This document shows, in pieces, positions 1-6,572 of a DNA stretch of 46,028 bases. Numbering within the stretch: position 1 is the first letter of the stretch; every line of letters starts with the position of its first letter. A program made the position numbers and the translations under genes. A model generated the notes under the pieces. The model was given only the letters and a program-made list of their open reading frames with translations, was not told the DNA's origin and did no database searches. This stretch comes from an uncultured Prochlorococcus sp. GTDB taxonomy: Bacteria > Cyanobacteriota > Cyanobacteriia > PCC-6307 > Cyanobiaceae. The stretch lies in contig CABYNZ010000009.1 of the NCBI GenBank assembly GCA_902520485.1, positions 1 through 46,028 of the forward strand. Reading direction: 5' to 3'.

Positions 1-228
1 AAATTTTCTGTTCAATTCTTTGTTCTTTAAATAAAATACTTGAAATACTTTTAAATTAATTATCATTTTTAGATTAGTTTATGAGCTTACTTAAATTATC
101 TTCATAATGATTAATTTCATATTAAGACATTTAAAATTACAGGGATTCTCTTAGAAATGTGTACTTTATTTGCTGAGAACTAGACTTTTTTGAAAAATCG
201 TCAATAATACTATAAATATTTTTAATTA

Positions 229-1344
229 ATGAACCTTCTTAGGATTTCCCCATTACTACCAATAGCTATAGGTTCTATTTTGCCTCTCTCAGCTAACGAA
301 TACAAATTTGAAGAAATCAAATTTGATCAAGTTGAAAACAAGCAGAATATATATAAGCCAAAAGATAAATTAGATGAATACATTATTGATGCATCTATTT
401 ATGCCACAAAATTTGTTCCATTAATGAACGATGGTGCAGAAGGGAGTGAATATACAAACATCATCGCTAATGATGGTAAAAGAAAATTAGTTAATGCTGG
501 TTATGATTTTGTAAATTCAGCCGCAAATAGTGAGATACAAAAAATCCCATTTTTTGCTCAAACAACCGTAAATATTTCAGGCGGAACAGAATCTGATACA
601 AGTTTTTCTCTTAATAGTTTGATGAAGCTTGGGGAACTAGCAAAAGATGATGAAGGTGATTTAAAAACTCTTGCATTCTCTCAAGCAAGATTAGCAACAG
701 CTACTAATGCAGAAGGTTCCACTACTAACTTAGGTTTAGGAATTAGACATCGCCCCAATGATGTTTCAATGTTGGGGGCCAATGCTTTTTGGGACTATAG
801 AATGACCGACTATAGTGATGCTCATAGCAGACTTGGACTTGGCGGGGAATATCTCTGGAAAGATTTTGAACTTAGAAATAACTGGTATATGGCCATAACT
901 GATGAAAAAGATGTAACTATTGGAGGTGTTTCTTATAAAGAAAGAGTAGTTGATGGTTGGGATGTTGAGTTGGGCTATAGATTACCAAATAATCCACAAC
1001 TTGCTTTCTTTGTAAGAGGTTTCAATTGGGACTACAAAAATACGCAGGATAATTCAGGAGTAGAGGGATCTGTAAGTTGGCAAGCAACACCTCATGTCGG
1101 ATTAGAAGCTTATGTTTCTAATGAAATATCTGCTGCATCAACTACAGCAAATTCTGACCTACCAGGAACAGATGAAACATTCTTTGGTTTAAGAATGAAT
1201 CTTACCGGCACCCCAGTGATCTTTGGCGAAAAAGATTATAAGAAAAATATGATCACTCAAATGACTCAACCTGTAAAACGTAAATATGATGTGCTCTTAG
1301 AAAGAAACAAAAATTCCTTTGTTAATAGAGTGGGAGGGTCTTAA
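229..1344 (+). CDS. Inverse autotransporter-type outer-membrane beta-barrel protein
   Basis: A 371-residue exported protein. An N-terminal hydrophobic stretch (about residues 6-22, ending PLSANE) looks like a signal peptide. Residues about 140-330 carry the repeating aromatic/glycine pattern of the inverse autotransporter beta domain (intimin/invasin type): RHRPNDVSMLGANAFWDYR, RLGLGGEYLW, DGWDVELGYRLP, PQLAFFVRGFNW. In that family the barrel precedes a C-terminal passenger, but here the protein ends about 40 residues after the barrel, so no passenger is visible. The next gene, 7 bp downstream on the same strand, is also exported and could be a partner (inference). Confident for an outer-membrane barrel, moderate for the exact family. 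Confidence 0.75.
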   Translation: MNLLRISPLLPIAIGSILPLSANEYKFEEIKFDQVENKQNIYKPKDKLDEYIIDASIYATKFVPLMNDGAEGSEYTNIIANDGKRKLVNAGYDFVNSAANSEIQKIPFFAQTTVNISGGTESDTSFSLNSLMKLGELAKDDEGDLKTLAFSQARLATATNAEGSTTNLGLGIRHRPNDVSMLGANAFWDYRMTDYSDAHSRLGLGGEYLWKDFELRNNWYMAITDEKDVTIGGVSYKERVVDGWDVELGYRLPNNPQLAFFVRGFNWDYKNTQDNSGVEGSVSWQATPHVGLEAYVSNEISAASTTANSDLPGTDETFFGLRMNLTGTPVIFGEKDYKKNMITQMTQPVKRKYDVLLERNKNSFVNRVGGS

Positions 1345-1351
1345 CTAAATT

Positions 1352-2320
1352 ATGAAAAATTTTCTCAAAACATTTAACCCAACTTTTAACTACTACAAAA
1401 TGAAAAACAAAACTTTATTTAATTCTCTCCTCTTCACATTTGCTTTCATAGGCTCTTTATTTGCTATCGAAAAACCACTTAAGGCAGGTGACGCAGGTCC
1501 TGTTTGTCCAGATCCCTCCACTACCACAATAAACAGTGTTTTTGATCCATCAGATCCCAGTGGAAGTTTTACTGGACTTACTGGAGGATATGGTGAAGAC
1601 GGTGGAGGATTTTGTCGTGGAACACCTACTGAATATGGCGTAACAGTTTTTAAAATGGGTTTTTGTAAGAAAAATCCAGGTAATCCTACAGGTTCTGCAA
1701 TTCTAGAAGGATCAAAACCTGATTACAGTAGTTGTACTTGGGCATTTGAGAATGCCGCAGGTGAGGAAGCTGATTTTGGAGCTGGAGGTGCCGTTGATTT
1801 ATCTGAGGTTGCATCATCAGAACCCGCTGCAGGAGTTTACCCTCATGCAGTAATGTTAATTTCTAAGGATTTTAGAATTAAAGGAAAATATGGGCCAATT
1901 GGCGGGCAAACATTCTATACAACAGAAACTTTTGAAGAATCAACTACAGATGTCACTCAATGGAAAACAGTAACCGCTCCTTTGACTTCATTTGTTGGCC
2001 CAGAATTTTGCAAAGCTACCACAGAAGGAGAGGCAGTTGTAGGAGGGACAATAAGTGCCTATTTGCTAGATAAAACAGAGACAATGCTAGTTAGTGATAC
2101 AACTGAAACAGGTACTCCATGTACAGGACAAGTATATTTATTAGGTGTCATGAATATGGCTAGTGATTTAATAATTTCTGATACTACTCGTGGTTTAAAG
2201 ATGACTTTCCTTGTAACTAATAACGGAATGAGTGTAATTACTAAAAATAATCCAGGTAGTTTCCCAACTGAAGTAATAATGGATTCTGGTCCATTTAGCG
2301 TTACTTTTGACACTTTTTAG
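1352..2320 (+). CDS. Exported protein of unknown function
   Basis: A 322-residue protein that I do not recognise. The first ATG gives an unusually long leader. A second in-frame ATG at 1400 (MKNKTLFNSLLFTFAFIGSL) gives a standard signal peptide and may be the true start; processing would fall near residues 40-46. The mature part is rich in Gly, Thr and Ser, predicted to be beta-rich, and contains several scattered Cys residues, which fits an exported disulfide-bonded protein. It starts 7 bp after the barrel gene, so the two are probably co-transcribed. A surface or periplasmic role is inferred only from the leader and neighbour. Confidence 0.6.
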   Translation: MKNFLKTFNPTFNYYKMKNKTLFNSLLFTFAFIGSLFAIEKPLKAGDAGPVCPDPSTTTINSVFDPSDPSGSFTGLTGGYGEDGGGFCRGTPTEYGVTVFKMGFCKKNPGNPTGSAILEGSKPDYSSCTWAFENAAGEEADFGAGGAVDLSEVASSEPAAGVYPHAVMLISKDFRIKGKYGPIGGQTFYTTETFEESTTDVTQWKTVTAPLTSFVGPEFCKATTEGEAVVGGTISAYLLDKTETMLVSDTTETGTPCTGQVYLLGVMNMASDLIISDTTRGLKMTFLVTNNGMSVITKNNPGSFPTEVIMDSGPFSVTFDTF

Positions 2321-2486
2321 TCTCATAAATTTAAATAAATAATTTCGAAAAATAATGGAGCCAGCTAATTCAAAAGAGTAATATCTAGCGACAAAGTTGA
2401 TTTTCTCGACTAAAAAGTGATTTTTTATAAAATATTTAGGAATTTGGTCTTTTATAGATGTCTGTTATGAACTAAGATCTTATGAG

Positions 2487-2560
2487 CGGGGCGTGGCGCA
2501 GCTTGGTAGCGCGGGTGCTTTGGGAGCACTAGGTCGCAGGTTCGAATCCTGTCGCCCCGA
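2487..2560 (+). tRNA. tRNA-Pro (anticodon UGG)
   Basis: A 74-nt cloverleaf. The acceptor arms are CGGGGCG and CGCCCCG with discriminator A at 2560. The D-arm contains GCGCAGCTTGGTAGCGC. The anticodon loop is TTTGGGA with anticodon TGG, and the T-arm contains GGTTCGAATCC. CCA is not encoded. The 3' part, from 2514 through the end plus five more bases, is repeated exactly at 5678-5729, marking this tRNA as the integration target of the downstream element while the gene itself stays intact. Confidence 0.97.
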
Positions 2561-2565
2561 TCAGT
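2514..2565 (+). repeat. Left attachment repeat (tRNA-Pro 3' part, attL-like)
   Basis: 52 bp identical to 5678-5729. It starts in the anticodon stem (GGTGCTTTGGGAGCAC), runs through the T-arm and acceptor, and continues five bases past the tRNA end (TCAGT). Identity stops at both sides: 2513 G versus 5677 C, and 2566 C versus 5730 T. Confidence 0.93.
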
Positions 2566-2611
2566 CATAGCAGGGATTCTCAAGTATAGATAAGTTTTGT
2601 TCATCTATAAT

Positions 2612-2632
2612 ATGGACAAATTATGGACAAAT
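2612..2632 (+). repeat. 21-bp internal end repeat, left copy
   Basis: Two ATGGACAAAT units separated by a single T (11-bp periodicity), identical to and in the same orientation as 5570-5590. It lies 46 bp inside the left 52-bp repeat. The position and tandem design suggest binding sites for a recombinase, directionality factor or replication protein (inference). Confidence 0.85.
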
Positions 2633-2686
2633 CTGTAAAGCTAGCATTTTACTGGTATCTTTTACATAAATAGATTTCTCGAAACT

Positions 2687-3565
2687 ATGGTTAGTAAATC
2701 TAATTTTTTCAAAAAGGCATTTAAGCTCAGTAAAAATGCTGCTTTTGCTGCTGCCCAAAAAGTTAATAAAACTGCAAGAAATTTCTCAATTACTGGAGAA
2801 TCATCTTTATTAGCTGCACTAAGTCCTCTAAACGACTTAGCCTGGGATCCTAGCTTGGTATCAAAGATTAATAATGTCATAAAGAATCATGGAGTTTCTC
2901 AGGATGCTGTAATAAAAGCTTTACCTGGAGATTTGGAAAAATTCGGATCAAATGCAGTTGAACATTTTTTGAATTCAGGAGATAAGTTAGGCAAACATTG
3001 GTCTCACATTGAAAGTCAATTAAATAACCCTGAAATAGCATCATCTGCACAAAATGCTATTTGGGAAGACGGATCAATAAACATTGTTAGAGGAAGTAAA
3101 GATATGACAACTATTGAGAGAATCAATAGCAGTTTTGATAATCACAAAGACGGATTAATTGCGACTATACAAACAGAAGATTTTTGGAGAAGATCACTTG
3201 GTAATGCTTTTGAAGCAAGTGTCTATGCTGCTGCTATTACTGCAATAGATCTATTGTTAAAAAACAGAAATGAAATTATTAATGGATCATTAATTCAAAA
3301 GAAGAGAATAATTAATGAAATTTTAAAAAAAAGTGGCTTAATTGCTGCTGGTGCGTTCCCTGTTTCAATTTTCCTAGGATTAGTCGTAATGATCATACCC
3401 GGCGCAAATCTTATCTTGATGCCGCTTGGCATATATGGCGCCGCTGGCTTGGGACTTAAATTGATAGATTCAGCCATTAATAATCCCAGTGATCAAGAAT
3501 TGAAAATCATAGAGCTTTTAAAAAGTTATCTTTCTAAAAAGCAATATTTATTGAAATCGACCTAA
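2687..3565 (+). CDS. Element gene 1: unknown protein with C-terminal hydrophobic hairpin
   Basis: A 292-residue protein that I do not recognise. The N-terminus is basic and Ala/Lys-rich (residues 5-33) and probably amphipathic. Residues about 55-205 look helical and soluble. Residues about 217-260 form a strongly hydrophobic segment (SGLIAAGAFPVSIFLGLVVM then IIPGANLILMPLGIYGAAGL) with a Pro-Gly turn, that is, a two-helix membrane hairpin. A short Lys-rich helix follows. It is the first cargo gene, 126 bp after the tRNA and 41 bp before the GTPase gene. The hairpin next to a GTPase suggests a membrane effector or anchor, but that is inference. Confidence 0.6.
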   Translation: MVSKSNFFKKAFKLSKNAAFAAAQKVNKTARNFSITGESSLLAALSPLNDLAWDPSLVSKINNVIKNHGVSQDAVIKALPGDLEKFGSNAVEHFLNSGDKLGKHWSHIESQLNNPEIASSAQNAIWEDGSINIVRGSKDMTTIERINSSFDNHKDGLIATIQTEDFWRRSLGNAFEASVYAAAITAIDLLLKNRNEIINGSLIQKKRIINEILKKSGLIAAGAFPVSIFLGLVVMIIPGANLILMPLGIYGAAGLGLKLIDSAINNPSDQELKIIELLKSYLSKKQYLLKST

Positions 3566-3606
3566 ATATTATTAATAATAATAAGCATTAATTAAGTGCT
3601 TTTAAA

Positions 3607-4578
3607 ATGCCTTCATCAAGGACAAATTTTAATATTTTAATGCTTGGGAAGAGGGGAACGGGAAAAACATCAATGCTTGCAGTTTTATGGAATGAATTAA
3701 AAAAATTTACTAGCAGGGAAATAGTATATTTTAGACAAGATTGGCAAACCTCAAATATTTTTGGAGAGGCTTTGAGTCAACTTAAAGAAATGTTCAATAG
3801 TCCCGGATTATCGATTGGAGAGGGAATTGAAGGTACTGATGAACCACAAGATCTTTCAATTGAGCTTTGCACACCTAATCATACTGAACCACATCTTCAA
3901 TTAAATTTCTGGGATTATTCAGGAGGATTACTTAGTGCAAAAAATGCTACTGAGGAATTAAATCAAAAAATTAATGACGCCCATATTTTCTTTATCATTG
4001 TTGATGCGCCTGCTTTGATGGAACTTAATGGTAAGTTCAACAATATAAGAAACAATCCAGATTACTTCAGGAACCTACTAAACAACAGACTGAACGAGCC
4101 TTTAAATGTAGTTTTTATAGTCACTAAATCTGAGAAATATGTAAGAAAAAATATGAAAAAGAATCTTTTTCAAAAAGTAAAAGCATCTTATTATGAATTA
4201 ATCGAAGAGTTAAGACCTGGTTCTAATTGTTCTATTTGTATTGTCCAAACTTTGGGTCAAATAGTCCTAAATGAGTTGTTAGTAAATAAAGATTCCGCTG
4301 GCAGAGAATATCCTATTTATACTTTTTCTAAAGTTTCGGAAAACTCCAAATTCAATCCTAAGGATGTAACCCTTCCATTTCAAATACTTCTTCAAAACGC
4401 AATTATATCTAGCATTAATGAGAGGCGAGCTTCTTGGGATGGTTTAAATTGGCTTAGGGATTTAGTAGGAAGAGATTATGATTTAGCTCAAGCACTTAAT
4501 CATATTTCAGAAGTGACAAAGGTAAATAATGATTCTTCCTCGCTCGTTGAGTTTTCAGACTTAAAGGAAATTATTTAA
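3607..4578 (+). CDS. Element gene 2: P-loop GTPase-like protein
   Basis: A 323-residue P-loop NTPase with a GTPase layout. Walker A is GKRGTGKTS at residues 14-22. A hydrophobic strand then DYSG at 103-106 matches the DxxG (G3) motif. A strand with VTKSEK at about 172-177 sits where the T/NKxD base-specificity motif belongs. The region between G1 and G3 is long, and the C-terminal 120 residues are of unknown fold. The single-domain arrangement with a poorly conserved G4 recalls the GTPases of regulated conflict systems (double-GTPase/GAP1-type neighbourhoods), but I cannot assign a family. It ends 3 bp before the third cargo gene, so the two are likely translationally coupled. Confidence 0.7.
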   Translation: MPSSRTNFNILMLGKRGTGKTSMLAVLWNELKKFTSREIVYFRQDWQTSNIFGEALSQLKEMFNSPGLSIGEGIEGTDEPQDLSIELCTPNHTEPHLQLNFWDYSGGLLSAKNATEELNQKINDAHIFFIIVDAPALMELNGKFNNIRNNPDYFRNLLNNRLNEPLNVVFIVTKSEKYVRKNMKKNLFQKVKASYYELIEELRPGSNCSICIVQTLGQIVLNELLVNKDSAGREYPIYTFSKVSENSKFNPKDVTLPFQILLQNAIISSINERRASWDGLNWLRDLVGRDYDLAQALNHISEVTKVNNDSSSLVEFSDLKEII

Positions 4579-4581
4579 ATC

Positions 4582-5559
4582 ATGAGACGATTGTGTATTA
4601 ATACTGCTAATAAGTTTGAGGATGATTATTTTGAAAGCAACTTTAAATTTGAAGAGAATAATTGGATTAAAACAGATCTAAGTCTTGAAAATATTCTTGG
4701 GAAATTCTCAAGTCATAAATTTGATAAAAATAAATCTAATTTATTAAACCTACGTAATAGAGAGAAAAAACTAATAATTTTCTTAGAGAACAATATAAAT
4801 ATCCAAAATCAGATCTTTTCAGCAACTTTGACTGGTTTAAAATCTAATGAAAGAGTCGACTTTACTAATCGTGTTATTAGAGATGGAATTAATTTCACAC
4901 AAATAAACAAAAATGAACTTTCTATTTACAAGGAAGAAATAATCAATATATCAATAAATCTATTCGAACATTTTTTCGATAAAAACTTTAATTTTGATAA
5001 ATTTAGTTCAATAGAGAAATTTAATAGTGATCAATTTTCGTTTGTAAATCTTGAGTTTATATGGTCTTCCTTTATTGAAGAAAAGAAATTATCAAAAAAT
5101 CAATATGAATTTAGATTTTTTGAGAGTGTTCGAGAACTCTTAAAAAACTATTCTCTTCAGGAGGATAAAGAAAAAATATATAACAATTCAAACCCTAAAA
5201 TAAAAAGAAAAAATTTTGATTTATTTGAGCAATTTATCAAACAAAAATTAAAAGTTCCTGACACATTTGAAGAAATTCTTTCAGAAAAAAGAGTAAGCGA
5301 TATAAATAGTAAAATTTCACATCTAGGAAATAATTTATTTTCAAAATTTAACCGTAATAGAAATACTTCATCAAACAATATTTCTTTTAAAAATCCTAAA
5401 GAAGAACCATCTAATTATTCTATTCCTTTTTATAAATTAGAAAATATTAATGTGAATAATTTTTTGCATGATTTATTAAGTAATTTCCCTAATAAAAGTT
5501 ACGCCAAAATTTGTTTAATGCTTGACAAAGACATTTTGCAAATTGTTTTAATTAAATAG
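4582..5559 (+). CDS. Element gene 3: Asn/Lys-rich protein of unknown function
   Basis: A 325-residue protein with no family I can recognise. It is very rich in Asn, Lys, Phe and Ile, mirroring an even higher AT content than the two upstream cargo genes. There is no signal peptide or clear membrane segment; it appears mostly alpha-helical with a low-complexity Asn/Ser/Lys stretch at about residues 255-280. It follows the GTPase gene by 3 bp and ends 10 bp before the right 21-bp repeat, so it closes the cargo operon. A role as partner or effector of the GTPase is suggested only by context. Confidence 0.6.
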   Translation: MRRLCINTANKFEDDYFESNFKFEENNWIKTDLSLENILGKFSSHKFDKNKSNLLNLRNREKKLIIFLENNINIQNQIFSATLTGLKSNERVDFTNRVIRDGINFTQINKNELSIYKEEIINISINLFEHFFDKNFNFDKFSSIEKFNSDQFSFVNLEFIWSSFIEEKKLSKNQYEFRFFESVRELLKNYSLQEDKEKIYNNSNPKIKRKNFDLFEQFIKQKLKVPDTFEEILSEKRVSDINSKISHLGNNLFSKFNRNRNTSSNNISFKNPKEEPSNYSIPFYKLENINVNNFLHDLLSNFPNKSYAKICLMLDKDILQIVLIK

Positions 5560-5569
5560 TTAAAACAAA

Positions 5570-5590
5570 ATGGACAAATTATGGACAAAT
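5570..5590 (+). repeat. 21-bp internal end repeat, right copy
   Basis: Exact direct copy of 2612-2632 (two ATGGACAAAT units one base apart). It lies 10 bp after the last cargo gene and 87 bp before the right 52-bp repeat. Same orientation as the left copy, so this is not a transposon-style inverted repeat. Confidence 0.85.
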
Positions 5591-5677
5591 AATCCTTGAT
5601 TTCTCTTGATAAACCAAGCAAAATAATGTAATAAATAAGCAATAACTTAAAAACCTAGTGATGCTAATGGGGTGTGC

Positions 5678-5729
5678 GGTGCTTTGGGAGCACTAGGTCG
5701 CAGGTTCGAATCCTGTCGCCCCGATCAGT
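5678..5729 (+). repeat. Right attachment repeat (decapitated tRNA-Pro, attR-like)
   Basis: 52 bp identical to the 3' part of the tRNA-Pro at 2514-2565, including the anticodon loop and T-arm. The sequence before 5678 does not match the tRNA 5' half, so no functional tRNA can fold here. It marks the far end of the integrated element. Confidence 0.93.
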
Positions 5730-5775
5730 TATACCAACGGATTAGAAATAATATAGCTTGTCTCATATTGCGAAA

Positions 5776-5797
5776 GGGGCGCTAGAGGGGGCGCTAG
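5776..5797 (+). repeat. Tandem GGGGCGCTAG repeat beside the right attachment site
   Basis: Two exact GGGGCGCTAG units with a 2-bp spacer (12-bp period), lying 46 bp outside the right attachment repeat. GC-rich sequence is unusual in this AT-rich DNA. No hairpin or gene explains it. It could be a protein-binding site or a scar of earlier integration events. Confidence 0.5.
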
Positions 5798-5856
5798 TAA
5801 ACAGTTGTTGCGATCGTCACTTACTTTTCTAGTGCCTTAGAAGTAGCTATTTTTGA

Positions 5857-6024
5857 TTATGAAAAATTCAAGGGGTAATCAATATTTTTTGGTTCTAAAT
5901 GTTTTGTATAGCAGGCTGTTGTGCAGTCGACTCCTTCACTATTGATACTGCAAGAGGTTATACATTCAAAGAAACTGTCCAAAGCATCTGATTCTTTCAT
6001 ATTCGTATAAATGTCTTTTTTCAT
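5857..6024 (-). CDS. 55-residue Cys-containing small protein (copy B)
   Basis: A 55-residue protein starting MKKDIYTNMKESDALDSFFE and ending IDYPLNFS. It is about three quarters identical to the copy at 15172-15339. Four conserved Cys (CITSC then DCTTAC) suggest a small metal- or disulfide-stabilised fold; function unknown. The start is supported by GAGG a few bases upstream and by the equal length of the paralogue. The upstream promoter is conserved between the copies (6048-6094 here). It lies just outside the tRNA-bounded element, on the opposite strand to the cargo. Confidence 0.75.
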   Translation of the reverse strand: MKKDIYTNMKESDALDSFFECITSCSINSEGVDCTTACYTKHLEPKNIDYPLNFS

Positions 6025-6047
6025 TGTTATTCCTCAAATCTGAGGCT

Positions 6048-6094
6048 TATCTAGCAATTTCTTCTATATAGTGTCAAATTTTAGGTAAAGTACC
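6048..6094 (-). promoter_or_regulatory. Conserved promoter of the 55-residue gene, copy B
   Basis: On the minus strand, -35 TTGACA (6077-6072), an 18-bp spacer and -10 TAGATA (6053-6048). Six bases upstream of the -35 is the perfect inverted repeat GGTA-CTT-TACC (6094-6084), continuing TAAAATTTGACA. The same arrangement and spacing occur before the paralogue at 15102-15148 although the surrounding sequence differs, so selection on it is likely. Confidence 0.6.
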
Positions 6095-6111
6095 TAGTCC
6101 TAATTATTTAT

Positions 6112-6180
6112 TTAAAAATAGCTATTAAATATAGAAGTTTTCTTCCAACCCTCCTGTAGTAACTTCTTATAAACTCGCAA
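6112..6180 (-). pseudogene. 3' fragment of a DUF1651-type gene
   Basis: On the minus strand, about 20 codons read VYKKLLQEGWKKTSIFNSYF then stop, matching the C-terminus of the 82-residue protein at 14840-15088 (EYKKLLEEGWEKTCKFNSFF). Homology ends abruptly upstream, where the frame runs into unrelated hydrophobic codons. As at 14840-15339, the fragment precedes a 55-residue gene, so this is the truncated half of a duplicated two-gene unit. Confidence 0.65.
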
Positions 6181-6331
6181 TAACAAACACAATAACGACA
6201 CCCACAACGATCCACACCCAGAAAGGAATCTTAAAGTTATTAGATTCTTCTACTTTATTTCTTTGGGATTTATAAAAAAGAACGCAAATGGCAAGCAAAT
6301 CTAAAGCAAAACCTATTTGTAAGAGTAATTG
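6167..6331 (-). other. Possible small two-helix membrane ORF without ATG start
   Basis: An open frame of 54 codons bounded by stops, with hydrophobic stretches at both ends (LLLQIGFALDLLAICVLFY and FWVWIVVGVVIVFVIASL) and a polar middle. There is no ATG; a TTG at codon 12 could start a 43-residue protein. It overlaps the DUF1651 fragment in another frame. It may be a real microprotein with a weak start or a fragment left by recombination. Confidence 0.3.
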
Positions 6332-6572
6332 TTATCACTAAAATTTTAAAAATTTAGCGGCCTTGAAATGGAACCATTTATAGACTTATGTAGTGGTAGA
6401 GATTTTTGTTTTGCAAAAGATATTTACCATCAAATTCAAAGATTAAATTTCTAGATAATACTTTTATCCTATTACACTTCTCAAGAATTAATATTTTTCT
6501 TGATCTGCGGAAGTCAAACTTTATAAAGATTATTAATGTGATAGTGTTTTACATGAAATCAAAATTAAGTAA
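6332..6572. other. Gene-poor stretch before the sulfotransferase
   Basis: I see no convincing gene here. An open frame beginning at 6406 overlaps the sulfotransferase start in another frame, and its composition looks like chance. The stretch probably holds the promoter of the sulfotransferase/glycosyltransferase pair, but no consensus promoter stands out. Confidence 0.4.

Larger units (their letters stand above)
2514..5729 (+). mobile_element. tRNA-Pro-integrated 3.2 kb element without integrase
   Basis: The segment between two 52-bp copies of the tRNA-Pro 3' part. The intact tRNA is on the left and a decapitated copy is on the right, the usual footprint of tyrosine-recombinase integration into a tRNA. 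Just inside each end lies an identical 21-bp direct repeat (2612-2632 and 5570-5590). The cargo is three genes on one strand and there is no recombinase gene. It fits a non-autonomous or decayed member of the tRNA-targeting tycheposon-type elements of Prochlorococcus, mobilised in trans (inference). The boundaries are read directly from the repeats. Confidence 0.8.

Noticed and set aside
140..150. CAGGGATTCTC shared with 2571-2581
   Set aside because: An 11-bp match between two places is expected many times in 46 kb of AT-rich sequence; no consistent context.
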